From positions 139,211 through 203,210 of the forward strand of contig CAYYIP010000002.1 in NCBI GenBank assembly GCA_964472015.1: 64,000 nt of DNA, given 5' to 3'. This document shows positions 38,701-46,792 of this stretch, piece after piece; position 1 is the stretch's first letter, and every line of letters begins with the position of its first letter. A program made the position numbers and the translations under genes. The DNA is from JAAYTD01 sp964472015 (GTDB lineage: Bacteria; Bacteroidota; Ignavibacteria; Kapaibacteriales; UBA2268). The notes beneath the pieces were generated by a model, which did not search any database, had not been told where the DNA came from, and saw only the letters and a list, made by a program, of their open reading frames with translations.

Positions 38701-38993
38701 CCAGCAGAAGCTGTTACTGCTAACATATTGCCTCGCCAACCTAAATCTCCAAAGGGAATTATGATTTGAAATAATCTGCCTAACATTGAAAATAATGGCG
38801 CACCAGGGGGATGTTGATTTTGTTGCCAAGTCATAGCAGTTAAACGCTCAGCACAATCCCAAAAAGGAACCGAAGGAGATACGGTTAATGCATGAGCTAT
38901 AAATACAACTAAGAAGGCAATTAATGCAAATATGCGATGAAGAGTAAGATATTCATACTTTTTATCTAGTGGAAGATAATCACTGTTATTCAT
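35781..38993 (-). CDS. DUF2723 multi-span membrane protein with C-terminal repeats
   Basis: A 1070-residue inner-membrane protein. About ten hydrophobic helices lie in residues 20-590. The family signatures are clear: VPFWDCAERLTAM, QHPPGAPLFSMLGRLF near the N-terminus, QQEPQPRERDYFYVASF, and NGDNDTFPVWYVQDVAGVRR after the last helix. The DUF2723 family is related to human TMEM260, an O-mannosyltransferase, so transfer of mannose from a lipid donor to exported proteins is likely but not proven here. The last 250 residues are helical repeats (TPR-like: QYDNAIATLETLLNKVK). The gene has its own promoter at 39080-39111. It is complete. Confidence 0.9.
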   Translation of the reverse strand: MNNSDYLPLDKKYEYLTLHRIFALIAFLVVFIAHALTVSPSVPFWDCAERLTAMTWQQNQHPPGAPLFSMLGRLFQIIIPFGDLGWRGNMLAVTASAGAVALFYLIIVMVINNFRKEGIKNINDALTVHGSAFIGAISFGLSGTFWFVSVESESDSTILFLTTLIMWLMMRWIQEADNPGHERYILTSLYLIGISMGLHQAVLLVIFTMILIIYFRKYETTLKSFFIMSAVSLVLFYIIFMVVVISLPAFLAGRSASRNEAYEYTYYNSVALQTITVLGIAGVAYLFWWSLRRSKPILALSTFGFLLVIFSYSIYAHVLIRANANPPMNENSPKNFSSLASYVAREQYGYAPMWPRRYQTEDYYVQYHNKKDDNGNYVYGEWNPPGRKPVTRKDGSTVSAADWSNINTKGELAYLWKYQTNHMYIRYFLWNFVGRKSDLQDAGVAWFSKEDTDILNYKTGVEDVFPVRFYALPLLFGLIGLYYHFKRDPKMAFTWLATFLVMGVLTALYQNQQEPQPRERDYFYVASFMVWCMWIGMCAYYFIELLSKKKSSIFITSLVLAVSLILVPVNLAIGGAKIYSRAGNYIPFDYAYNILQSVEKDAIIFTNGDNDTFPVWYVQDVAGVRRDVRICNLSLGNTLWYIDALKNRMPWGAKKVPLSFADDSLQIDDELDTKALTYEFSEVKTASIPVRRDILAQYTTDENILNSGTVEFSFLGKPYQQTEKGKQIYLYRVQDKLVMDVIKQTKFERPVYYSLSVGGDAFCGLEQYFRQEGLCVRICPVPQQGILNNSVYNDEVMDKILMNVDNSNNYSKTPKYGIKLRNLNNPKVYYDDVHRRSMQIYRQIYLAYANYLIQVKNDKEKALKIVNIMRENISDKKFPMQFEMEYRIAYIYDQAGNKELSKKYALMGIKSCEDIMKNQSLRPETIYYEEIGRSYGPYNYASDMYVMLGQYDNAIATLETLLNKVKSIKDQIEAANATNIKEYSLIVSNYNLINAKISELKIKQLEAKGDLKGALALGRKIISEIQADTMHPELRYYTSDIEKLLTSIEIKLGLKSSNDTVQNFVMQKTN

Positions 38994-39000
38994 TTAGTTT

Positions 39001-39308
39001 TACCTTTTTATAACTTTAATTTAACTATTTACTATTTTATATATGATTAATTTACTATATTTTTGCAAAATATAAAATTCAAAAATAATAAATATTTTGT
39101 TTATTCACAAAGAATTATTTGTTTTTATTGTTTTGAATATTTATATATTAAAGATATATATTAAAGAATTTTATAAGAACTTAATTTTTACTTTATATAA
39201 TAATTCGGTACGATATAGTTCTAATAAATAATATTTATGTATAATAAGAGAATTATTTTTATATTATATAACTATTTTTTCTTTAATTCTTAAAAAAAAA
39301 TTATATAT
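39001..39308. other. AT-rich non-coding stretch
   Basis: This part of the 672-base gap between the DUF2723 and the 39.7 kb T9SS genes holds the DUF2723 promoter (39080-39111) and no convincing frame. The sequence upstream of 39309 may contain more of the restriction gene remnant, but I could not recognise it. Confidence 0.6.
39080..39111 (-). promoter_or_regulatory. Bacteroidetes-type promoter of the DUF2723 gene
   Basis: Minus-strand TTTG (39111-39108), 20 bases, TATTTTTG (39087-39080). It matches TTTG-N17-23-TAnnTTTG. The predicted start of transcription is near 39073, about 80 bases before the ATG. Confidence 0.68.
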
Positions 39309-39557
39309 AAAGTAGATTATAAAAACGAAAGAATAAAAGAATATATATCAATAAAGAACAATATTTTGGGAATGTCCCAGAAGTTGCTTGGAATTTTATA
39401 ATTTATAATAGGGTAATTATACACCATTAAAAATGTGGTTAAAATATAGAAAAAGTAGAATTTTAACTTATTCAGATATTACAATTATAAAAATATTATA
39501 AAATCTTTATTAGAAACTTCTAAAATAATGCAAGATTTATCTAAAATAATATATTAA
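39309..39557 (+). pseudogene. Decayed C-terminal end of a type ISP restriction-modification gene
   Basis: No long frame exists, but translation in successive frames gives the C-terminus of the type ISP (single-chain methyltransferase-nuclease) family. KVDYKNERI comes from 39309-39335, then RIYINKEQYFGNVPEVAWNF (to about 39397), MWLKYRKSRILTYSDI (39433-39480) and KSLLETSKIMQDLSKIIY with a stop (39501-39557). The family's tail, as I know it, reads like YINKTQYFEGVPEEVWNFxIGGY...KWLKxRKGRxLSYxDI...LxETxxLM. At least three frame changes are needed, so the gene is dead. The rest of the gene is absent. Confidence 0.72.
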
Positions 39558-39666
39558 TAAAAATGAAAAAAATGTTTGTTTATTTAAAATAAGTAGTATT
39601 GCATTATAATATTACTTTATAATTTTAATTTTCAAATTTTCAATATATTAAAAAGGAGCCATAAAA
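39558..39666. other. Upstream region of the 39.7 kb T9SS gene
   Basis: AT-rich. AAAGGAG lies 10 bases before the start codon at 39667 and is the clearest Shine-Dalgarno of the window. No TAnnTTTG box was found. Confidence 0.55.
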
Positions 39667-41190
39667 ATGAAAAAAATGTATTTTTTTATTATATTTTTTA
39701 TTTTATGTTTTTCACCATTATTTGCAGATAGTTTTAGGTGTATTTTTAATGGTAATAAAGATTTTAATGGTGATACAATAGGATTCTATAGGTATAATTG
39801 TGCAGGTGATATGTTAATGCTTACTGCAGATAGAGGTAGTAAAATAATTTTAAAAGAATTAAGTTCAGAAACAACAAAAATTTGTACCCCTTTTTCTACA
39901 GGATTAGATTGGGATGGATGTTCCTTGGCATATTTTTTATTAGATCCTCCTATGTTTCAAGGAGTAGGTACAGGAGGTTGTTGGATATATAGTTCTAGAG
40001 CTTTTCTAAGATTTGAAAATATAAAAGATAATCCAAAAGCAACCAAACTTATAAAAAAAACGCAGGTACCTGATATGAAAGAAACTATTTATTTACCACT
40101 TCCAGTAAAGTTTGGTGATTATTTTAATGGTGTTATTATAGCAAATACAGAAACAGAATCAACTAATCATATAATTTATTTTGCTAAGCAAAACGCGCTT
40201 GTCAAAATTGACTTAAATAAACCTGATACTATTTTATTAAAAGTTCCTTTCCCTGAAGAACTTTTTCTAATGGGTGAAAATTATTGTGATATGTTATATC
40301 ATAATATAGATTCTTTGATTTGGTTTTGTGGATATGGTGGAAAAGTAATTGCTTGTTATAATGTTTATACCCAACTTTTAAAAACATTTGATTATAATAA
40401 TTTACCATTAGGGAAAGATTTTAAAATACATAGTTATTTTACAATGGCAAATTCTCAATTAACGGGTGCAAATACTGTTTTTTTCCTTACTGATAGTTCA
40501 ACCTTTAAGTTATTAATATTTAATTCTGTAACAAAAAATTGGGATGTAGAAGATATAGGAGTTCCTATTAATTCTGAAATTTTTGATGAAACAAAATTTC
40601 CAGAAAATGCTACAGCTTTTCTTTGGCCTTTTAATACTTTTGAGATAGCTGTTTGTTTTAGGCATTATAATAGTAGTTATCATAATACTAGATCCTTTTG
40701 TATTTATAATGTAAAAACAAAGCAATGGCGGGATTTTATAATTCCTTTAGATTTATTTGAAGGTTATAGTGAATCTACTGATTATTTTTTGAAACCTAGA
40801 CAAGTTAGTTGGTTGAAAACAGGTAAGACTATTGGTATTTTGTATGATTATTTTTTAATAGAATATAATCCCTCAGCAGGTGACATATCAGATACTGATG
40901 AAGGTATATTTCAAGAAATTGGTATTCGTAAAATTTATCCTAATCCTACTTCAGGTGCTAGCACTGCCGATATAATGTGTTATGTTCAAGATCTTAGTAA
41001 GCTTGATATAGGGCTTTATAATTTGTTTGGTCATAAGATACTAGATCTAAACAATAATTATTCTTATAATTCTCTTACTCATACTATAAGTACTACTTTC
41101 AAGGTTCCTAAAGGAACTCCCAAAGGTATTTATTATTTAAATGTTCGTAAAGGTACAGAACGAAGGACTCAAGCAATAGTTATAGAATAA
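39667..41190 (+). CDS. Large secreted protein with T9SS sorting domain
   Basis: A 507-residue exported protein with a signal peptide (MYFFIIFFILCFSPLFA). Residues about 25-415 are beta-rich with repeated short blades (IWFCGYGGKVIACYNVYTQL, LLIFNSVTKNWDVEDI, FCIYNVKTKQWRDFIIP). This resembles a beta-propeller of Kelch type, but I do not recognise a specific family. The last 85 residues are a type A T9SS sorting domain: IRKIYPNPTSGASTADIM, IGLYNLFGHKIL and PKGIYYLNVRKGTERR. It is expected on the cell surface or outside the cell. The gene is alone, after the restriction remnant, and ends at a perfect palindromic terminator. Confidence 0.87.
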   Translation: MKKMYFFIIFFILCFSPLFADSFRCIFNGNKDFNGDTIGFYRYNCAGDMLMLTADRGSKIILKELSSETTKICTPFSTGLDWDGCSLAYFLLDPPMFQGVGTGGCWIYSSRAFLRFENIKDNPKATKLIKKTQVPDMKETIYLPLPVKFGDYFNGVIIANTETESTNHIIYFAKQNALVKIDLNKPDTILLKVPFPEELFLMGENYCDMLYHNIDSLIWFCGYGGKVIACYNVYTQLLKTFDYNNLPLGKDFKIHSYFTMANSQLTGANTVFFLTDSSTFKLLIFNSVTKNWDVEDIGVPINSEIFDETKFPENATAFLWPFNTFEIAVCFRHYNSSYHNTRSFCIYNVKTKQWRDFIIPLDLFEGYSESTDYFLKPRQVSWLKTGKTIGILYDYFLIEYNPSAGDISDTDEGIFQEIGIRKIYPNPTSGASTADIMCYVQDLSKLDIGLYNLFGHKILDLNNNYSYNSLTHTISTTFKVPKGTPKGIYYLNVRKGTERRTQAIVIE

Positions 41191-41240
41191 TAGAATTAAT
41201 TGTAATTTGTAAATATTTTTAATATATAATTTACTTCTAT

Positions 41241-41271
41241 GACGACTTAATTAATTAAGTCGTCTTTTTTT
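41241..41271 (+). terminator. Intrinsic terminator, palindromic
   Basis: GACGACTTAATTAATTAAGTCGTC (split here as GACGACTTAATT and AATTAAGTCGTC, 41241-41264) is a perfect palindrome, followed by a T run. It ends the 39.7 kb gene and can also act on rarA from the other side. Confidence 0.87.
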
Positions 41272-41367
41272 ATTTTATCTTTTAAATTAATTCTTTTTTT
41301 GCTCTAATTTACAATTTAGTCTGTTTATTTATATAAATTTCTATTATATAATTAACTTATATTTTTA

Positions 41368-42672
41368 TTATTTTTTATCTTTCCATAATATTTTTAACAT
41401 TTCTTTAAATATTTTTTCTTTCCCAAAGTTCGTAGGTTTATAATAAACTTTTCGTTTTATATTTGTAGGGAAATAATTTTCTTCAACAAAATGATTTTCA
41501 TAATCGTGAGGATACTTGTATCCAGCTCCATATCCTTCTTTTTTCATATAATTAGTTGGTGCGTTCCTTAAATGTAAAGGAATATCTAGATATTTAATAT
41601 TTTTTATATCATTAAGTGCTTCTTCAATTCCTAAATAAGAAGCATTAGATTTAGCACAACATGCGAGATAAGTGACTCCTTGTGCTAGATTTATACGACA
41701 TTCTGGCATACCTATTATTTGTACTGCTTGAAAAACCGAAACAGCTATACTTAAAGCAAACGGATCAGCGTTTCCTATATCTTCACTTGCAAAAATAACT
41801 AATCGTCTTGCAATAAAAATAGGGTCTTCACCAGCATCTAACATTTTAGCAAGCCATAATAAAGCAGCATCAGGGTCTGAACCTCTTAATGATTTTATAA
41901 AAGCCGAAATAGTATTGTAATGTTCTTCTCCTTGTTTATCATAAGCAGGCGTTTTTTGTTGTAGTGCTTTTTCAAAAAGAGTTTTATTTAATGTAATAAT
42001 TTCATCATTTTTTGGATGTAATTTTATTGCTAATTCAACAGCATTTAAGGCAATTCTTGCATCACCACCGGCAATTGTAATTAAAAAATCCCAATCTACG
42101 ATATTTATTTTTAACTTACTTAAAATAATATCATTATTAATAGCATTATCAATAACTTGTTTTATTTCATCATCTGATAATAAATTTAATTTATAAATTT
42201 GACATCTACTAATTAAAGCATTATTTATTTCAAAAGATGGATTTTCAGTTGTAGCTCCTATTAAAGTAATAATTCCGTTTTCTACTGCATGAAGTAAAGC
42301 ATCTTGTTGTGTTTTATTAAATCTATGTATTTCATCTATAAATAATAGAACTCGTTTCCCACTGTTTTGTAATTCTTTTGCCTTTGCAATAACATTTCTT
42401 ACTTCTTTTACTCCTGCTTCTATTGCAGAAAGATGATAGAAATTATAGTCAGCCGTTTCCGATATCATAAGCGCAAAAGTTGTTTTACCAACTCCCGGTG
42501 GCCCCCAAAATATCATCGATGGGAATTGATGTTTTTCAAAAAATATACGTAATGGTGCATCTTTTCCAATTAAGTGAGTTTGCCCTACCATTTGTTCAAT
42601 ATTTTTTGGTCTTACTCTTTCAGCTAGCGGTTTATAAAGTTCATTATTATTAGTTTCAAAAATTTTATTCAT
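41368..42672 (-). CDS. rarA: Replication-associated recombination protein RarA (MgsA)
   Basis: A 434-residue AAA+ ATPase of the RarA/WRNIP1 family that acts at stalled replication forks. The order is N-terminal RPKNIEQMVGQTHLIG, Walker A GPPGVGKTT, Walker B LLFIDEIHRF, sensor 1 GATTENPSFEI, and then the family's C-terminal tetramer domain with DPDAALLWLAKMLDAGEDP and RLVIFASEDIGNADP. The length is typical. Its start overlaps the stop of the upstream permease by one base (TAATG), suggesting coupled translation. Confidence 0.95.
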   Translation of the reverse strand: MNKIFETNNNELYKPLAERVRPKNIEQMVGQTHLIGKDAPLRIFFEKHQFPSMIFWGPPGVGKTTFALMISETADYNFYHLSAIEAGVKEVRNVIAKAKELQNSGKRVLLFIDEIHRFNKTQQDALLHAVENGIITLIGATTENPSFEINNALISRCQIYKLNLLSDDEIKQVIDNAINNDIILSKLKINIVDWDFLITIAGGDARIALNAVELAIKLHPKNDEIITLNKTLFEKALQQKTPAYDKQGEEHYNTISAFIKSLRGSDPDAALLWLAKMLDAGEDPIFIARRLVIFASEDIGNADPFALSIAVSVFQAVQIIGMPECRINLAQGVTYLACCAKSNASYLGIEEALNDIKNIKYLDIPLHLRNAPTNYMKKEGYGAGYKYPHDYENHFVEENYFPTNIKRKVYYKPTNFGKEKIFKEMLKILWKDKK

Positions 42673-43898
42673 TATTCTGCTTTTATAGAAGTTATTATTT
42701 TAGCTTTTGCTGCTTTCCTTGCAGGGAATATTGTTGCTATTATTGATAATCCTAATGAAACAATACATACAATAGTTGTTTCTATATAATTTATTACCAT
42801 TGGTATTTTATCTATTATATATTTATCACCATTAATTTTTAACCATCCAAAACGATTTTGAGTATATATTAATATAATTGCTAACAATAACCCCGCTATT
42901 GTGCCGAAAATTCCTATAATTATTCCTTCACTTATATAAATATTTTGTATCATTTTATCAGTCGCCCCCATAGATTTTAATATAGCTATATCAGAACGTT
43001 TTTTTACTACTGTCATAGCAAGTGAGGCGAATATATTAAATACCGCAATTAATAAAATTAAACTTAATATAGAAAATACAGCAACGCGTTCAAACTGCAT
43101 TACATAATATAATTCACTATTTATATCTGTCCAAGTTAATATAGTTACTTCTTTATTTAGTAAAGATTGTATTTTATTAGCAATAGTTTTAGTTTTATCA
43201 TTATTAAATAATTTTATATCAATATAAGAAATTATATCTTTATTATTTTGCATTTTTAATAGTCGTTTAGCAGCCTTTGGATGTATATATGCAAGTGTTA
43301 AATCATAATCTTTTACATTTAAACTAAAAATAGAACTGACTTTCATTTGAAGAGCATTGGGTATTTGCATAGTTTGAATAGATTTTTCTAATGTATTTGC
43401 AGATAATAAATTTACTGTATCATTTTTATGTACACTTAATCTACTAGCTAGCCCATAACCAATAAATATATTATTCTCGTTTTCTATATCACCATATTTA
43501 TAAAATTTATTATAAAAGTCTTCTAAATATTTACTATTAAAATAAGCAATAGTTTCTACTATATGTATACTATTAGATTTATATATTGCAGCCTTACTAG
43601 ATATAGCAGGTGAATAACTTTTTATTTCTGGAATTCTATCTAATTTTTTAATAATATTTTTAGTATCAATGTTATTAATATATGCCGAGTTAGATGGGAT
43701 TATACGTATATTAGGATCTACACTAAGAAGTTGCATTTCTGATATTTGTCTAAATCCATTAAATATAGATAAAACTACTATTAAAGCCGCTACACCTATA
43801 GCAATACTTATAATAGATATGAATATTATTATTGTTATAAAATTTATTTTTCGTTCTGCAAAAATGTATTTAAATGCTATTTTAAAGTATAAACTCAT
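42672..43898 (-). CDS. LolC/LolE-like ABC transporter permease
   Basis: A 408-residue FtsX/MacB-type permease. I start at ATG 43898 (MSLYFKIAFKYIFAERK), because the longer frame would start at TTG two codons earlier. Membrane helix 1 lies at about residues 20-45, then a periplasmic domain (about 45-260), then three helices in the last third (FSILSLILLIAVFNIFASLA and following). The motif KSMGATDKMIQNIYISEGIIIG is typical of LolC/E, which release lipoproteins from the inner membrane. The ATPase (LolD-like) is not in the window. It is coupled to rarA. Confidence 0.88.
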   Translation of the reverse strand: MSLYFKIAFKYIFAERKINFITIIIFISIISIAIGVAALIVVLSIFNGFRQISEMQLLSVDPNIRIIPSNSAYINNIDTKNIIKKLDRIPEIKSYSPAISSKAAIYKSNSIHIVETIAYFNSKYLEDFYNKFYKYGDIENENNIFIGYGLASRLSVHKNDTVNLLSANTLEKSIQTMQIPNALQMKVSSIFSLNVKDYDLTLAYIHPKAAKRLLKMQNNKDIISYIDIKLFNNDKTKTIANKIQSLLNKEVTILTWTDINSELYYVMQFERVAVFSILSLILLIAVFNIFASLAMTVVKKRSDIAILKSMGATDKMIQNIYISEGIIIGIFGTIAGLLLAIILIYTQNRFGWLKINGDKYIIDKIPMVINYIETTIVCIVSLGLSIIATIFPARKAAKAKIITSIKAE

Positions 43899-43960
43899 AT
43901 ACAAAAATACAAAAAATATCTTGTTTTTTTTATAATAACAATATTTTTAATAAAAAACAT

Positions 43961-43968
43961 TATATTTG
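43961..43968 (+). promoter_or_regulatory. Possible -7 element of the CBM9-like gene
   Basis: TATATTTG matches TAnnTTTG 38 bases before the ATG at 44007. There is no clear TTTG at the right distance upstream, so support is partial. Confidence 0.4.
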
Positions 43969-44006
43969 TATTATGTTTTATTGAACAAATTATACTTTAA
44001 ATAAAT

Positions 44007-45362
44007 ATGAAACATATAACTTATAAATTATTTATAGTAACAATAATTTTGTTTTTTATCAATATTTTTTATTCTTCTAAATCAAATGCGCAATCAGGGA
44101 TGAGGTTCGCAGAATTTAATAAACGTTTAGAGTTGTACTTCCATCCTGATTTAGTAAGTGATATAAAAACTGAAATGCCACAATGTGATTTTTTGGTTTG
44201 GGGGTGGGATGTAGGAGATTTTTCAAACGATGGAAATAATGATATTGCTTTTTCTATACGTAGGTCGGGATTAAAAAATAATATTATTGATGTTTATTTG
44301 TTTGTTGATGTTGAAGGGTTTCTTACAAAAGTTGGCGAATTTCAATTTGAATATTTTGAGTTACCGTTAGAAGTTGGTGTTGCTATAAGAAATAATGTTT
44401 GCTTTGTTACTAAAAAATTAAAACAATTTAATTGGGACATAAAAGGATTTAGATTTATTAACGGAGTTTTGGTGAATTATGATAATTATGAGACAAGAAG
44501 GTTAGGTAAAATTACACGTGAAACTTATAATAATTATTACAACTTACGTAATACAGAAAAATATTTGAACACAAAAAGTGCTTCTGTATCTTTTTTTGCA
44601 GATTATTTGACTATTCCTTCTTATTCTCGTGGTAGATTAATTTATAATGGATTAGCTCAAGGGGCTTATGCTAATTATATTGAATATGTTCCCGAAGGAG
44701 CATATTGGCTCAAAGGGCCAGAAGATTTATCTTTTGAAGTAAAATCGGCATATGATTCTGAATATCTATATTTTACTATAAATGTAAAAGATGATTACGT
44801 TGTAACACCTTTTTGTGATACTTGTATAAGTGAAAGTATTGAATTATGGTTAGATATAAATGAATACAAAAATAAAGGTGATAGGTTTGCTACGATTCAT
44901 AATGATATTCCTTTATTTAATAATAAGGCAAAGTCAGGTATATATAAATTTGAAATAAGGGCAGGAAATTTTATAACACAACCTGCAACGATACTTATGA
45001 GTTCTAGTGATGAATTGACCTCTATACAAAAACTTGCTGCTTTAAGTGCAAGTGTTGTTTGTGATATAAATGAAGATGGATATTATGCTATTTTGAAAAT
45101 CCCTTTTACTGTTTTTGGAAAAACAGAAGCGCCTATAAAAAATGATACATTTGTTGAATGGGGATGTTCAGTAAGAGTTATTGATTATGATAATGAATTT
45201 AGAGAAGAAGAAAGAACTGTTATGGATATCTCGTCTTTTAAAGCAGAAAATCCTGCTAGTTATGCCTCTTTATTATTTATTCCTGATAATGAAACTTATG
45301 GTAATATTTATAATATAATGCAAGATAAAGTAATTGATTATTTACAATGTGTTGGGTTTTAA
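44007..45362 (+). CDS. Secreted protein with CBM9-like domain
   Basis: A 451-residue exported protein with a signal peptide (LFIVTIILFFINIFYSS, then SNAQS). The second half (about residues 215-450) resembles family 9 carbohydrate-binding/DOMON-like modules: LSFEVKSAYDSEYLYFTINV, DDYVVTP and ESIELWLDINEYKNKGDR, then ILKIPFTVFG. These bind sugars or act as accessory domains of secreted hydrolases; no catalytic domain is seen. The N-terminal part is not recognised. There is no T9SS sorting domain at the C-terminus. Aspartokinase follows after 29 bases, so both may share a transcript. Confidence 0.75.
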   Translation: MKHITYKLFIVTIILFFINIFYSSKSNAQSGMRFAEFNKRLELYFHPDLVSDIKTEMPQCDFLVWGWDVGDFSNDGNNDIAFSIRRSGLKNNIIDVYLFVDVEGFLTKVGEFQFEYFELPLEVGVAIRNNVCFVTKKLKQFNWDIKGFRFINGVLVNYDNYETRRLGKITRETYNNYYNLRNTEKYLNTKSASVSFFADYLTIPSYSRGRLIYNGLAQGAYANYIEYVPEGAYWLKGPEDLSFEVKSAYDSEYLYFTINVKDDYVVTPFCDTCISESIELWLDINEYKNKGDRFATIHNDIPLFNNKAKSGIYKFEIRAGNFITQPATILMSSSDELTSIQKLAALSASVVCDINEDGYYAILKIPFTVFGKTEAPIKNDTFVEWGCSVRVIDYDNEFREEERTVMDISSFKAENPASYASLLFIPDNETYGNIYNIMQDKVIDYLQCVGF

Positions 45363-45391
45363 TTAAACTTAAAATATAAAAGTTATATAAA

Positions 45392-46735
45392 ATGATAAAA
45401 GTATATAAGTTCGGCGGTTCATTATTAAATAGTGTTATAGGTTTTGAACAATTAACAAAAATAATGCTAAATAGTATAGAAGTTTTAAATAATACTAATA
45501 CTACTAATAATATTATTGAAAATAAAACTATTATTGTTATTTCTGCTTTTGGTAAAACTACTGCTAAGTTAGGAAGAGCTGCAAAACTAGCTGAACAAGG
45601 CTTTTATAATGAAGCGATTAATATAGTAGATGATATATTTAACTATCATATATTATTAAGTAATGAATTAAAATTAAATTCTAATAATATAAAGATATTT
45701 AAAGAATTACTTGAAGATATAAAACAACAAATCATTAAATTAATACGTGGTGTTTATATTACACAAGTATTAACGTTACGTACAAAGGATATGATTTTAA
45801 GTTTTGGTGAAATAATAGCTTCACAGTTTGTATCTCTATTTTTAATAGATAGAGGTATAAAAAATTTATTCTTTAATATTTCAGAAATATTAGTAACTGA
45901 CAATAATTTTGGTAATGCAAATCCTAATATATCAGCTACGAAACAGAAATTTATAAAACATTTTATTCCTTTAATAGCTCAAAATAATTGTATAATAACT
46001 CAAGGATTTATTGCATCATCTATTACTGGCGAAGTAACAACGATGGGAATGGAAAGTTCTAACTTGACTGCTACAATTATTGCTGGGATACTAAAAGCAG
46101 ATGAATTTATTATATGGACTGATGTAGAAGGAATTAGAAGCGGCGATCCAAAATTATTTAAAAATACTATACTTCTTAAAAATATTAGTTATGACTTCGC
46201 TGAAATATTAGCTTTATATGGAGTAAAATTATTATATCCAAAAATGATAAAATATATGCGACTTTTTGATTTAAGTGTTAAATTTTGCTCAGGAATTAAT
46301 ATAAATGGTGAAAGTACTATGGTTGATAAAAAAGGAGATGACAATAAATATGAAGTCTTAATTTATAAAGAAAATATAACTTTATTATATAAAAAACTAA
46401 ATAATAATTATGATGATAATTATAATTTAAATATAAATTATGATATAAATTATATATCAAAAACACCGAACAAAATTACACTTATTGCAGATAATATAGA
46501 AAGAAACACAAAAAACAATTTAATTATAAATGGTTATAATTGTATTGAAAATATTTGTGGATTAATAGGTATTAATTTATTGGCAAATTGTAATTTAATT
46601 GATTATGCAGTACATATTTTAAATGATAAAAATAAAAAATTACTAAATAATATAGAAGAAATTTTAAATGATTATGATGGAATATCAAAAATTTCAAGAA
46701 ATTATTTTTTTAAAAAAGATAAAGTTAATAGTTAA
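45392..46735 (+). CDS. Aspartokinase
   Basis: Aspartate kinase phosphorylates aspartate in the first step of Lys/Thr/Met synthesis. The 447-residue protein begins VYKFGGSLL, the amino-acid-kinase signature, has VISAFGKTTAKL, and the nucleotide-binding part IIWTDVEGIRSGDP. The canonical GRGGSDxTA stretch reads GMESSNLTA, so Asp of the SD pair is Asn here. The C-terminal half is Asn-rich (LNNNYDDNYNLNINYDINYI), with weak resemblance to ACT regulatory domains. Activity cannot be judged from this; the variant may be a lineage feature. I did not assign lysC or thrA. No Shine-Dalgarno is seen. Confidence 0.85.
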   Translation: MIKVYKFGGSLLNSVIGFEQLTKIMLNSIEVLNNTNTTNNIIENKTIIVISAFGKTTAKLGRAAKLAEQGFYNEAINIVDDIFNYHILLSNELKLNSNNIKIFKELLEDIKQQIIKLIRGVYITQVLTLRTKDMILSFGEIIASQFVSLFLIDRGIKNLFFNISEILVTDNNFGNANPNISATKQKFIKHFIPLIAQNNCIITQGFIASSITGEVTTMGMESSNLTATIIAGILKADEFIIWTDVEGIRSGDPKLFKNTILLKNISYDFAEILALYGVKLLYPKMIKYMRLFDLSVKFCSGININGESTMVDKKGDDNKYEVLIYKENITLLYKKLNNNYDDNYNLNINYDINYISKTPNKITLIADNIERNTKNNLIINGYNCIENICGLIGINLLANCNLIDYAVHILNDKNKKLLNNIEEILNDYDGISKISRNYFFKKDKVNS

Positions 46736-46792
46736 TTATAATTTATAATAAAACATAGAAATAACAATAAAAAATAAAATAAAAAATATATT

